DNA from: a bacterium
GTDB lineage: Bacteria > Bacillota > Clostridia > Oscillospirales > Oscillospiraceae
DNA: 64,000 nucleotides
NCBI GenBank assembly: GCA_004560305.1
Contig: SFVI01000012.1
Span: 10,312-74,311, forward strand
Direction: 5' to 3'
The notes beneath the pieces were generated by a model. It had not been told where the DNA came from and made no database searches. It was given only the letters and a program-made list of their open reading frames with translations. Below, one piece after another: positions 43,566 to 52,529 of this stretch. Every line of letters starts with the position of its first letter. The stretch's first letter is position 1. Made by a program: the position numbers and the translations under genes.

Positions 43566-44743
43566 AAAGAGTTGTTGTTTGTTTCCTGCTGCTGTGTCTG
43601 AGCCTGGGGCTTTGCGCCTGCGGCGGCACGGGTCAGCCCAGCGGCGGCACGGAGTTGGAGCAGCTCTGCGCCAAGGCCACCACTGTGACCCTCAGCGACG
43701 CCGGCGCGGAGATCAAGGGCCCCGGCGCCCGCTTTGAAAACGGCGTTGTCACCATCAGCACCGGCGGGGCCTACCGCCTCAGCGGCAGCCTTTCTGACGG
43801 ACAGGTGGTGGTGAATACCGGCGAGGAGAAGCAGGACGTGCAGCTGATTCTGGACGGTGTCAGTCTCCGCTGCGCCGGTGACGCCGCCCTGTATATCCGG
43901 CGGGCGGGGGACACGGACATTTACACCATGCCCGATACGGAGAACCGACTGGTCTCCGGCACGGAGCGGGAGCTGGTGGCCGACCCCAATGCCAGCGGCG
44001 CGGCCCTGCAGGCGGAGGACGACATTGATCTCCAAGGCCCCGGTGCTTTGATTGTGGAAGGTTATCTCAACAACGGCATCGGCTGCAAGAACGATATTGA
44101 CTTTCGCGGCGGCAGCTGTACCATCGTTGCCGTCAACAACGGCCTCAAGGGCAACGAGAGCGTGGAAATCAGCGGCGGCAGCCTGTCCATCCGGTGCGGC
44201 AACGAGGGCATCAAGACCGATGACGCCGAGAAAGAGGGCAAAGGCAATATCCGCATTACCGGCGGTAGCGTTACCATTGCGGCCGGGGATCAGGGGCTTT
44301 GCGCCATAAAGGATATCCAGATCGCCGGCGGGCAGCTGGAAGTCCGGGCCCAGGCCGACGGCCTGAAGGCCGGGGACAAGAGCGCCCCCGGCAGGGTGGA
44401 GATTGCCGGCGGGGACAGCACCATCGTCTCCGGCAACGACGGCATTGACGCCGCGGCGCTGAGCATCAGCGGCGGCAGTCTGCTGGCCCTGGGCCGGGAC
44501 AAGGACATCAAGCCCACGGTGGAGGCCGCGATCCCCTGCTACGCCGGGCAATTGAAGGTGCAGGAAGGCGAGGGCTTTGCCCTTCGGGACGCAAAAGGGG
44601 AGAGCCTCTGCGAGCTTGACCCGGGGCGGGAGATCAAATCCGCCTTTCTGGCCCTTGACGGTATGGAGAGCGGGGCAAGCTACGCCCTCATGACCGGGGC
44701 CGCCGGCAGCATGAAGCAGACCGGCACCATCACCCTGCCCTGA
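43562..44743 (+). CDS. DUF4353-type carbohydrate-binding beta-helix lipoprotein
   Basis: A 393-residue lipoprotein with lipobox LCACG (Cys20). The mature part is made of short repeated strands (GALIVEGYLNNGIGCKNDIDFRGG, ISGGSLSIRCGNEGIKTDDAEKEGKGN, ITGGSVTIAAGDQGL, IAGGDSTIVSGNDGIDAAAL) that fit a right-handed parallel beta-helix of the DUF4353/Cthe_2159 family. Members from Clostridium thermocellum bind polygalacturonic acid or cellulose. The repeated G-N-D/E-G-I units supply calcium ligands in relatives. It overlaps the DUF4956 gene by four bases and is the last gene of the operon. The bound polymer is unknown. Confidence 0.88.
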   Translation: MKRVVVCFLLLCLSLGLCACGGTGQPSGGTELEQLCAKATTVTLSDAGAEIKGPGARFENGVVTISTGGAYRLSGSLSDGQVVVNTGEEKQDVQLILDGVSLRCAGDAALYIRRAGDTDIYTMPDTENRLVSGTERELVADPNASGAALQAEDDIDLQGPGALIVEGYLNNGIGCKNDIDFRGGSCTIVAVNNGLKGNESVEISGGSLSIRCGNEGIKTDDAEKEGKGNIRITGGSVTIAAGDQGLCAIKDIQIAGGQLEVRAQADGLKAGDKSAPGRVEIAGGDSTIVSGNDGIDAAALSISGGSLLALGRDKDIKPTVEAAIPCYAGQLKVQEGEGFALRDAKGESLCELDPGREIKSAFLALDGMESGASYALMTGAAGSMKQTGTITLP

Positions 44744-44747
44744 GAGC

Positions 44748-44836
44748 AAGCAAAAGTATCGCCGGGCGTAGCCCGGCGATACTTTTGCTTAAAAATGGAT
44801 CACAAAAAATCACCAGGCCGAAGCCTGGTGATTTTT
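44748..44836. terminator. Tandem terminators between the CotH operon and nifJ
   Basis: The first hairpin (44748-44767 with 44771-44790, core CGCCGGGC/GCCCGGCG) has a perfect 20-bp stem ending in ACTTTTGCTT. The second (44804-44818 with 44823-44837, core TCACCAGGC/GCCTGGTGA) has Ts on both strands and serves nifJ on the minus strand. Confidence 0.85.
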
Positions 44837-44852
44837 TCTATGGGTTTGGAGA

Positions 44853-47800
44853 TTACTCGTAGAGGGAGACCAGCTTCATCAGGTGGTCATAGCGCTCCTT
44901 GGCGTTGGCCTCGGAAGCGGCAAACAGACGGTCTGCACGCTCGGGGAACTCGCGGGTCAGACGGCTGTAGCGGGCCTCGTTCATCAGGAACTCCTGGTAG
45001 CCGCCGGCGGGAGCCTTGCTGTCCAGAGTGAACTGCTTCTCGGCGTTGGGGTTGAAGCGGAACAGGTTCCAGTAGCCGCACTTGACAGCCTTGTCCATCT
45101 CCTTCTGGCAGTTCTCCATGCCGCCCTTGATGCTGTGCATCTCGCAGGGAGCGTAGGCGATGATGAGGGAGGGACCCTTGTGGGCCTCAGCCTCGGCAAT
45201 GGCCTTCAGGGTCTGGACCTTGTTGGCGCCCATGGCGATCTGAGCCACGTAGACGTAGCCGTAGGTCATGGCGATCTCAGCCAGAGACTTGGACTTGATC
45301 TCCTTGCCGGCTGCGGCGAACTGAGCCACCTGGCCGATGTTGGAGGCCTTGGAGGCCTGGCCGCCGGTGTTGGAGTAAACCTCGGTGTTGAACACGAAGA
45401 TGTTCACATCTTCGCCGGAGGCGAGCACATGGTCGACGCCGCCGAAGCCGATGTCGAAGGCCCAGCCGTCACCACCGAAGATCCAGCAGGACTTCTTGTT
45501 CAGGAAGTCTTTCTTCTTCAGGATCTCAGCAGCAGCGTCGCAGCAGGCACCGTTCTGCTCCAGCAGGGCGATGAGGCGCTTGCTGGGCTCCTGGTTGGTG
45601 TTGCCGTCGTCGTAGGTGGCCAGATAATCCTGGGCGGCCTGCTTCAGCTCCTCGCTGGAAGCGTTGGCGGCAATGTATTCCACGTTGGGCTTCAGATCAT
45701 CGCGGATCTTCTTCTGGCCCAGGTACATACCGAGACCGTGCTCAGCGTTGTCCTCGAACAGGGAGTTTGCCCATGCGGGGCCGTGGCCGTCCTTGTTGAC
45801 GGTGTAGGGAGAGGTGGCAGCGGGACCGCCCCAGATGGAGGAGCAGCCGGTGGCGTTGGAGATGAGCATATGGTCGCCGAACAGCTGGGTGACAAGACGG
45901 GCGTAGCTGGTCTCGGCGCAGCCGGCGCAGGAGCCGGAGAACTCCAGGTAGGGCTGAGCAAACTGGCTGAACTTCACATCGGTGGGAGCGAACATATCCT
46001 TCTTCTCGGAGACATTGGCAACCATGTAGTCGAAGACTTCCTGCTGCTCGATCTGGCTCTCCATGGGAACCATCTCAATGGCGTGGACGCCGCACTGGCC
46101 GACGCAGACGCCGCAGCCCATGCAGTCCAGAGGAGACACGGCCATGGTGTACTTGTAGGTATCCTTGCCCTTGCCGACCTTGATGGGAACGATGCTGGCG
46201 GCAGCGGGAGCTGCGGCAGCCTCTTCCTCGGTCAGAGCGAAGGGACGGATGGTGGCGTGGGGGCAGACGAAGGCGCACTGGTTGCACTGCACGCACTTGG
46301 AAGAATCCCACTTGGGAACGGAGACGGCGATGCCGCGCTTCTCGTAGGCAGCGGCGCCCAGCTCAAAGGTACCGTCAGCATGGTCAACGAAGGCGGAGAC
46401 AGGAAGGCTGTCGCCATCCATCTTGTCCACGGGGTCCAGAATGCTGGAGACCATCTTCACGGTCTTCTCGCGGCCGGTCTTGGCAGCCTCGGTCTTGTGA
46501 TCCTCGGCCTCGGCCCAGGAAGCGGGGACCTCCACCTTGACGTAGGCGGTGGCGCCGGCATCGATGGCGGCATAGTTCATGTCCACCACGTCCTGGCCCT
46601 TCTTCAGGTAGGAGTGGAGGGCGGCATCCTTCATGTACTGGATGGCCTCAGCCTCGGGCATGACCTTTGCCAGGGAGAAGAAGGCGGACTGGAGGATGGT
46701 GTTGGTGCGCTTGCCCATGCCGATCTTCTTGGCCAGGTCGATGGCGTTGATCATGTACAGCTGGATGTTGTTCTTGGCGATGTAGCGCTTGGAAGCGGCA
46801 TCCAGATGATGCTCCAGCTCCTCAAAGCTCCACTGGCAGTTGACCAGGAACACGCCGCCGGGCTTCACGTCACGGACGATGGGGAAGCCTTTGGTGATGT
46901 AGGAGGGAACATGGCAGGCAACGAAGTCGGCCTTGTTGATGTAGTAGGGGCTCTTGATGGGCTTGTCGCCGAAGCGCAGGTGGCTGATGGTGACGCCGCC
47001 AGTCTTCTTGGAGTCATACTGGAAGTAAGCCTGAACGAACTTGTCAGTATGGTCGCCGATGATCTTGATGGAGTTCTTGTTGGCGCCAACGGTGCCGTCG
47101 CCGCCCAGACCCCAGAACTTGCACTCGATGGTGCCCTCGGCTGCGGTGTTGGGAGCGGGAACTTCCTCGAGGGACATATGGGTCACATCGTCGATGATGC
47201 CCAGGGTGAACTGACGCTTGGCATCGCTCTTCTTCAGCTCGTTGTACACGGCGAAGACGGAGGAAGGAGGCGTATCCTTGGAGCCAAGGCCGTAGCGGCC
47301 GCCGATAACGGTGACGTCGTTCATGCCGGCATTGCGCAGCGCGGTGACAACATCCAGGTAGAGAGGCTCGCCCTGGGCGCCAGGCTCCTTGGTGCGGTCA
47401 AGAACAGCGATCTTCTTGGCGGTGGCGGGGATGGCGGCGATCAGCTTATCGGGGCAGAAGGGACGGTACAGGCGGCACTTCACCAGGCCAACCTTCTCGC
47501 CCTGGGCGGTCAGGTAGTCAATGACTTCCTCGGCCACGTCGCAGATGGAGCCCATGGCCACGATGACCCGGTCAGCATCGGGAGCGCCGTAGTAGTTGAA
47601 CAGCTGGTAATCGGTGCCCAGCTTGGCGTTGATCTTGCCCATGTACTCCTCCACGATGGCGGGAACGGCCTCGTAGTAGGTGTTGGAAGCCTCACGGTTC
47701 TGGAAGAAGATGTCGCCGTTCTCGTGGGAACCGCGCATCACGGGGTGCTGGGAGTTCAGGGCGCGGGCGCGGAAGGCCTCAACAGCGTCCATATCCACCA

Positions 47801-48380
47801 TGTCCTTCAGATCCTCGTAGTCCCAGACCTGGATCTTCTGCAGCTCGTGGGAGGTGCGGAAGCCGTCGAAGAAGTTGAGGAAGGGAACGCGGCCCTTGAT
47901 GGCAGCCAGGTGGGCAACGGGGGCCAGGTCCATGACTTCCTGGACGTTGGACTCAGCCAGCATGGCAAAGCCGGTCTGGCGGCAGGCCATAACGTCGCTG
48001 TGGTCGCCAAAGATGTTCAGGGTGTGGCTGGCAAGGGTACGGGCGCTGACGTGGAACACGCCGGGCAGCAGCTCGCCTGCGATCTTGTACATGTTGGGGA
48101 TCATCAGCAGAAGGCCCTGGGAGGCAGTGTAGGTGGTGGTCAAAGCACCTGCATTCAGGGAGCCGTGAACAGCACCGGCGGCACCGGACTCAGCCTGCAT
48201 CTCCTGCACCTTGACGGTGGAGCCGAAGATGTTCTTCCGGCCGGCGGCGGACCACTGGTCCACATAGTCGGCCATGGGGCTGGAGGGAGTGATGGGGTAG
48301 ATAGCTGCGACTTCGGTGAATGCGTAGGATACGTGGGCGGCCGCAGTGTTGCCGTCCATCGTCTTGAAGTGTCTCTGCAT
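44853..48380 (-). CDS. nifJ: Pyruvate:ferredoxin oxidoreductase
   Basis: A 1175-residue fused PFOR that turns pyruvate and CoA into acetyl-CoA, CO2 and reduced ferredoxin, the main pyruvate exit in anaerobes. The N-terminus (MDGNTAAAHVSYAFTEVAAIYPITPSSPMAD) is diagnostic. Two ferredoxin clusters are seen: CVQCNQCAFVCPHA and CMGCGVCVGQCG near residues 690-770. The thiamine site is in the C-terminal third (GDGWAFDIGFGGVDHVLASGEDVN). ATG 48380 is preferred (GGAG at 12 bases); ATGs six or four codons upstream are possible. It has its own promoter and ends at a terminator. Confidence 0.97.
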   Translation of the reverse strand: MQRHFKTMDGNTAAAHVSYAFTEVAAIYPITPSSPMADYVDQWSAAGRKNIFGSTVKVQEMQAESGAAGAVHGSLNAGALTTTYTASQGLLLMIPNMYKIAGELLPGVFHVSARTLASHTLNIFGDHSDVMACRQTGFAMLAESNVQEVMDLAPVAHLAAIKGRVPFLNFFDGFRTSHELQKIQVWDYEDLKDMVDMDAVEAFRARALNSQHPVMRGSHENGDIFFQNREASNTYYEAVPAIVEEYMGKINAKLGTDYQLFNYYGAPDADRVIVAMGSICDVAEEVIDYLTAQGEKVGLVKCRLYRPFCPDKLIAAIPATAKKIAVLDRTKEPGAQGEPLYLDVVTALRNAGMNDVTVIGGRYGLGSKDTPPSSVFAVYNELKKSDAKRQFTLGIIDDVTHMSLEEVPAPNTAAEGTIECKFWGLGGDGTVGANKNSIKIIGDHTDKFVQAYFQYDSKKTGGVTISHLRFGDKPIKSPYYINKADFVACHVPSYITKGFPIVRDVKPGGVFLVNCQWSFEELEHHLDAASKRYIAKNNIQLYMINAIDLAKKIGMGKRTNTILQSAFFSLAKVMPEAEAIQYMKDAALHSYLKKGQDVVDMNYAAIDAGATAYVKVEVPASWAEAEDHKTEAAKTGREKTVKMVSSILDPVDKMDGDSLPVSAFVDHADGTFELGAAAYEKRGIAVSVPKWDSSKCVQCNQCAFVCPHATIRPFALTEEEAAAAPAAASIVPIKVGKGKDTYKYTMAVSPLDCMGCGVCVGQCGVHAIEMVPMESQIEQQEVFDYMVANVSEKKDMFAPTDVKFSQFAQPYLEFSGSCAGCAETSYARLVTQLFGDHMLISNATGCSSIWGGPAATSPYTVNKDGHGPAWANSLFEDNAEHGLGMYLGQKKIRDDLKPNVEYIAANASSEELKQAAQDYLATYDDGNTNQEPSKRLIALLEQNGACCDAAAEILKKKDFLNKKSCWIFGGDGWAFDIGFGGVDHVLASGEDVNIFVFNTEVYSNTGGQASKASNIGQVAQFAAAGKEIKSKSLAEIAMTYGYVYVAQIAMGANKVQTLKAIAEAEAHKGPSLIIAYAPCEMHSIKGGMENCQKEMDKAVKCGYWNLFRFNPNAEKQFTLDSKAPAGGYQEFLMNEARYSRLTREFPERADRLFAASEANAKERYDHLMKLVSLYE

Positions 48381-48429
48381 GTCTATTTTCATCTCCATAT
48401 AAAAATATTGCAAACTCGCCCATGACAGA

Positions 48430-48457
48430 ATCATAAGCAGTATCATTTTAACATCAA
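48430..48457 (-). promoter_or_regulatory. Probable nifJ promoter
   Basis: TTGATG (48457-48452), 16-base spacer, TATGAT (48435-48430) on the minus strand. A TTGACA lies nearby at 48464-48459 but lacks a good -10 at the right distance. The divergent gap 48458-48599 is A/T-rich; no other site was recognised. Confidence 0.5.
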
Positions 48458-48599
48458 GCTGTCAAATTGTAAACACATTCGAGCAAGAATTATCTTGTAA
48501 AATTCTACTGAATTTGTCTCTGTCTGGAGCGAAAATTAAAGTCTTTTGCGGTATATTGTCAAAAAGCTTCTAAAATTTGAACAGTTCACATTTTTCACC

Positions 48600-48628
48600 T
48601 TGTGCTTTTCCTCCTTTTGTATTATAAT
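48600..48628 (+). promoter_or_regulatory. Probable asp23-yloV promoter
   Basis: TATAAT (48623-48628) is perfect. The -35 at 17 bases upstream is TTGTGC (48600-48605), which is weak. Confidence 0.5.
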
Positions 48629-48702
48629 ACAATCTCGGTTTTATGACTTGAGTTTTTTTAATGAATGTCAAATAACGGCCTGAAGAAAGGAGCAGTCAGC
48701 AA

Positions 48703-49053
48703 ATGGTGAACATTACCAACGATATGGGCAACATCAGCATCACCAGCGAGGTGTTCATGAATCTGGCGGGCGACGCGGCCACAAGCTGCTTTGGCGTTAA
48801 GGGTATGGCCGGGCGCAGCAAGGAGGGAGGCCCTTTGCAGCTGCTGCGAAGGGAATCCATGTCCAGGGGCGTGGGCGTCAGCTTTAATGACGACGGCAGC
48901 ATTTCTCTTGAACTGCATATCGGCGTGGACCACGGCGTAAACATCTGTGCCGTTTCCCGCAGCATTATGAACGAGGTCAGCTATAAGCTTTCCAAATCCA
49001 CCGGCGTTCCCGTCAAGAGAGTGGATGTGTATATAGATACTATCATCGGATAA
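48703..49053 (+). CDS. Asp23/Gls24-family envelope stress protein (YloU-like)
   Basis: A 116-residue protein. The family is clear from ITNDMGNISITSEVFMNLAGDAATSCFGVKGMAGRS and the C-terminal half, with VSYKLSKSTGVPVKRVDVYIDTI. Asp23 proteins form membrane-associated filaments in Staphylococcus and are tied to cell-wall stress. It is followed 38 bases later by the YloV-type gene, the same pair seen as yloU-yloV in Bacillus. It starts at an ATG after AAAGGAG. Confidence 0.93.
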   Translation: MVNITNDMGNISITSEVFMNLAGDAATSCFGVKGMAGRSKEGGPLQLLRRESMSRGVGVSFNDDGSISLELHIGVDHGVNICAVSRSIMNEVSYKLSKSTGVPVKRVDVYIDTIIG

Positions 49054-49091
49054 TTCCTTTGCAGGATATCCCCACCGGAGGTGCTTTTTAC

Positions 49092-50765
49092 TTGAGAGAT
49101 TATATAGATGCTGCCGCGTTCAAGGAGATGATCCTTTGCGCTGATGCAGCCCTTGCCGCCAATACCCAGATGATCAACGACCTGAACGTCTTCCCCGTGC
49201 CCGACGGCGACACCGGCACCAACATGGGGCTGACCATGAATAAAGCCGCTGTGGAGCTGCGCAAGAAGGAGTTTGACACGGTGGCTGCCGCCGCCGACTG
49301 CGTGGCCTCCGCCCTGCTGCGGGGCGCCCGGGGCAACTCCGGCGTGATTCTGTCCCTGCTGTTCCGGGGCATTGCCCGGCGGCTCAAGGGCATTGAGACC
49401 GCCGGCGCGGTGGAGTTTTCCGGCGCCATGGAGGACGGGGTTGACGCGGCCTACAAGGCCGTCATGAAGCCTGCTGAGGGCACCATCCTCACCGTGTCCC
49501 GCCTGGCCTCCGTCGCCGCGGCCGAGGCTGCCGCCGCCGGCGCCAGCCTGGAGACCACCCTGGTCTGCGCCATCAAGGCCGGCGAGGAAGCGCTGGAGGA
49601 TACCATCAACCTGAACCCGGTGCTGAAAAAGGCCGGCGTTGTGGACGCCGGCGGCAAGGGTTATCTGATCATCCTCAGCGCCATGCTCTCCTCCCTCCGG
49701 GGCGAAGTGATTGCCCCCAGCGAGGCCAGCCAGGTTGCGGAAGCGCCGGAGAGTGCCTTTGAGGTCTTTGACAGCGAGGACATCACCTACGCCTATGACA
49801 CGGTATATATCATCCAGAAGAACGACCCGGATGTGGATCTGGAGCCGCTGCGCAAGTACCTTAACAGCATCGGCGACAGCCTGGTCATCGGCGAGGATGA
49901 CGAGGCCTTCAAGGTCCATGTTCACACCAATATCCCCGGCGTGGCCATCAGCGAGTCCCAGAAATACGGCACGCTGGAAGTGGCCAAGATCGAGAACATG
50001 GTGGCTCAGAGCGAGGCCGTCAAGGCCGGCAAGAAGGCCAAGACCGCGGATGACGCGGAGGATTGGCAGCTGGGCGAGAAGAGTGAGCCGGCCATCGCCG
50101 AGCCGGAGAAGGAATACGGCATCGTCACCGTCTGCGCCGGCAGCGGCATGGAGGATCTGTTCCGGGAGCTGGGGGCGGACGGCATCGTCACCGGCGGCCA
50201 GACCATGAACCCTTCCACCGACGATATTCTGAAGGAGATCAACCGCACCCCCGCCTCCACCGTGTTTGTGTTCCCCAACAACAAAAACATCATCATGGCG
50301 GCAGAGCAGTGCATCCCCCTCAGCGAGAAGAAGGTCATCGTCATGCCAACCAAGACCGTGCCTCAGGGCATCTCCGCCCTGCTGAACTTCAACCCCGACG
50401 AGGAGGAAGCAGCGCTGGTGGACGTGATGCAGGAGGCGGCCGGCAACGTGCACACCGCCATGGTCACTTACGCTGCCCGGGATTCGGACTTTGACGGCCA
50501 CGCCATCAAGGCCGGGGAGCACCTGGCCCTGCTGGACGGGGCCCTGCTGGGCAGCTACCCCGATGTGAACGCCCTGATGGGCGATATGGTAGAGGCCTTC
50601 GTGGACCTGGAGCCGGAGTTCATCACCGTGTACTACGGCGCGGATGTGGACGAGAACGACGCCAAGCAGGCGGCGGAGCAGATCACCGCCCGCTTCCCCG
50701 ACGCGGACATCAGCGTGGTCAACGGCGGACAGCCGGTGTACTATTACATGATCAGCGTGGAATAA
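49092..50765 (+). CDS. yloV: DAK2/DegV-like kinase YloV (FakA-type)
   Basis: A 557-residue protein with an N-terminal DAK2 kinase domain (residues about 1-200: NVFPVPDGDTGTNMGLTMN with the metal-binding Asp cluster). A C-terminal part follows (about 255-557: YGIVTVCAGSGMEDLFRELGAD, PNNKNIIMAAEQ). FakA phosphorylates fatty acids held by FakB (DegV) proteins for phospholipid synthesis; YloV relatives in Bacillus have the same domains. The start is a TTG at 49092 with GGAGG ten bases upstream; an upstream in-frame TTG at 49059 lacks a site. The fatty-acid role is by homology. A DegV remnant lies at 63.6 kb. Confidence 0.88.
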   Translation: MRDYIDAAAFKEMILCADAALAANTQMINDLNVFPVPDGDTGTNMGLTMNKAAVELRKKEFDTVAAAADCVASALLRGARGNSGVILSLLFRGIARRLKGIETAGAVEFSGAMEDGVDAAYKAVMKPAEGTILTVSRLASVAAAEAAAAGASLETTLVCAIKAGEEALEDTINLNPVLKKAGVVDAGGKGYLIILSAMLSSLRGEVIAPSEASQVAEAPESAFEVFDSEDITYAYDTVYIIQKNDPDVDLEPLRKYLNSIGDSLVIGEDDEAFKVHVHTNIPGVAISESQKYGTLEVAKIENMVAQSEAVKAGKKAKTADDAEDWQLGEKSEPAIAEPEKEYGIVTVCAGSGMEDLFRELGADGIVTGGQTMNPSTDDILKEINRTPASTVFVFPNNKNIIMAAEQCIPLSEKKVIVMPTKTVPQGISALLNFNPDEEEAALVDVMQEAAGNVHTAMVTYAARDSDFDGHAIKAGEHLALLDGALLGSYPDVNALMGDMVEAFVDLEPEFITVYYGADVDENDAKQAAEQITARFPDADISVVNGGQPVYYYMISVE

Positions 50766-50780
50766 ATAAGGATCGCATAA

Positions 50781-50817
50781 AAAAGACTTCGGAACCTAGT
50801 TCCGAAGTCTTTTTTTT
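50781..50817 (+). terminator. Rho-independent terminator of asp23-yloV
   Basis: GACTTCGGAAC/GTTCCGAAGTC stem (50785-50795 with 50799-50809), three-base loop, and eight Ts. The A-run on the left gives a T-run on the other strand as well. Confidence 0.9.
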
Positions 50818-50886
50818 GCGTTTTGAAATCAAAGAGGGCCGTGTAACGCTTCCCATTGGGACGGCTTCCCTTCCCATCAAAATGAA

Positions 50887-50962
50887 CCGTAGGGGCGAGC
50901 ATTGCTCGTCCGCGAAATGCAGCCGGCTCCAACAGGCGGACGGCCAATGGCCGCCCCTACGG
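50887..50962. repeat. MITE/REP-like palindromic element
   Basis: A 76-base element with 11-bp perfect ends CCGTAGGGGCG/CGCCCCTACGG (50887-50897 with 50952-50962). Each half is itself a small palindrome: CGAGCATTGCTCG on the left and GGCCAATGGCC on the right. They are joined by a short middle with GTCCGCG and GCGGACG. Only one copy lies in this window. The shape suggests a short mobile or extragenic repeat. No open reading frame is within it. The rest of the 50818-51065 gap holds nothing else recognised. Confidence 0.65.
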
Positions 50963-51065
50963 GGGCAGGTTTGCTGTTTCTGCCAAAAATGGGATTTCCT
51001 CTGCATTCGCCTCACTATGTTCAGCGTTTACTCAAAGGGGAAGGCTTGAGAAGAACCGGCCCCAA

Positions 51066-52508
51066 TCAGTACCGGCCGATGGGCGGGGTGCAGTAATCCG
51101 GCAGGGGGCAGCTGTACTTGCCGCCGTTTTTCTGCCGCAGCTCTGCCTTGGCCTTTTCCAGCAGCTCCGGCTGCTCTATGGTGCGCAGGGCGGCCAGGCT
51201 CAGCATTTCCGCGGCCCGGAGCATGCCCTTCATGCCGATGCCGGAGCAGGCGAAGGCAGTATTCTGCCAGGAGTGGCCCACATTGCCCAGGCAGGCGGTG
51301 GCCACATGAAACATGACGGTGGGCGTGGCGTAGCCCACGTCGCCCACGTCGGTGGAGCCGGAGCTGTAGCCGGTCTCCCGGGGATTGAAGGGATGGATCA
51401 CGCTGTCCAGCGGGGTCTGGAGAGCGGCATCCAGCTCCTCCGGCAGGAAGTACTCGCCCAGACTCTCCTTGATGCCCACCAGGGCGGTGCGGCTGTAGCT
51501 GCGCAGAAATTGGGACGCCAGGGCGTATTCCTCCTCGGTCCACTCCGGGGCGCCCAGCTCCCGCATACACTCGTCCACCAGACTGCCCAGGGCCTTGTTG
51601 GGCACATAGTCGGAGAAGGCCATGGTGATCTCATACTGCATTCTGGTGCCGGTCATCAGGGCGGCGCCTTTGGCCACGTCCACCAGCCGGGTGAACAGCT
51701 CCTGCACCTGGTTCACCTTGGGGGCGCGGACCTCGTATTTGATCACGGCGTGGCTCTGCACCACATTGGGGGCGGTGCCGCCGGGGTCGGAATAGGCGTA
51801 GTGGATGCGGGCCGCGTCGATCATATGCTCCCGCAGGTAGTTGGCGCCCACGTTCATCAGCTCCACCGCGTCCAGGGCGCTGCGGCCCAGGTGGGGCGCG
51901 CCGCCGGCATGAGAGGCCACCCCGTCAAAGGTGAAGTTGGCGCCCATGATGGCCACGTTGCCCTTGGAGCCTACCTCGTTGACGGTGGCCGGGTGCCAGG
52001 TGTAGGCAAAGTCCACGTCATCGAAGTACCCGGCCCGGGCGATGAACTGCTTGGAACCGGCCCCTTCCTCGGCGGGACAGCCGAAGAAAACCACGGTGCC
52101 GTCAATGGCATGGGCGGTGAAATACTCCTTCAAGGCCACCGCCGCCGCATAGCAGCCGGCGCCGATCAGGTTATGGCCGCAGCCGTGGCCGGAGCCGCCG
52201 GGAGTCACTGCCTCCTGCACCGGGCAGGCGGCCTTCTGGCTCAGGCCGGAGAGGGCGTCATACTCGGCCAGCAGGCCGATCACCGGCTTGCCGCTGCCGC
52301 TGACGAATTTGGCGGTGAAGGCGGTGGGCATACCGGCAATGCCCTCCTCAACGGTGAAGCCCTGGGCCTTCAAGGCCTCCATCAGGGCGGCGGCGGAGCG
52401 GAATTCTTCATAGGACAGCTCCGCATAGTCCCAGATCTCACTGGCAAGGGCTTTGGTGGTTTCCGCGTTTTGGGCTACCAAGGCCTTGATTTCTTCAACC
52501 TGTGTCAT
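51066..52508 (-). CDS. M20-family amidohydrolase (AbgB-like)
   Basis: A 480-residue zinc peptidase of the M20D type. The metal site shows GHGCGHN (about residues 106-112), FGCPAEEGAGSK (about 138-149) and the following YTWHPA region. IGLLAEYDALSGLSQKAACPV carries the substrate-side aspartate. The pattern is that of p-aminobenzoyl-glutamate hydrolase subunit B (AbgB) and related N-acyl amino acid amidohydrolases. A GGAG lies before the ATG. It is the last gene of an operon with an amino-acid ABC transporter, so it probably hydrolyses an imported aminoacyl compound. Confidence 0.9.
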   Translation of the reverse strand: MTQVEEIKALVAQNAETTKALASEIWDYAELSYEEFRSAAALMEALKAQGFTVEEGIAGMPTAFTAKFVSGSGKPVIGLLAEYDALSGLSQKAACPVQEAVTPGGSGHGCGHNLIGAGCYAAAVALKEYFTAHAIDGTVVFFGCPAEEGAGSKQFIARAGYFDDVDFAYTWHPATVNEVGSKGNVAIMGANFTFDGVASHAGGAPHLGRSALDAVELMNVGANYLREHMIDAARIHYAYSDPGGTAPNVVQSHAVIKYEVRAPKVNQVQELFTRLVDVAKGAALMTGTRMQYEITMAFSDYVPNKALGSLVDECMRELGAPEWTEEEYALASQFLRSYSRTALVGIKESLGEYFLPEELDAALQTPLDSVIHPFNPRETGYSSGSTDVGDVGYATPTVMFHVATACLGNVGHSWQNTAFACSGIGMKGMLRAAEMLSLAALRTIEQPELLEKAKAELRQKNGGKYSCPLPDYCTPPIGRY

Positions 52509-52529
52509 TTCGTGTTCTCCTTTTCCATA

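Noticed and set aside
44883..48425. A very long open frame on the strand opposite nifJ
   Set aside because: It is a mirror of the GC-rich nifJ codons, shows only low-complexity Gly/Val/Leu/His text and no domain, while nifJ matches PFOR in full.
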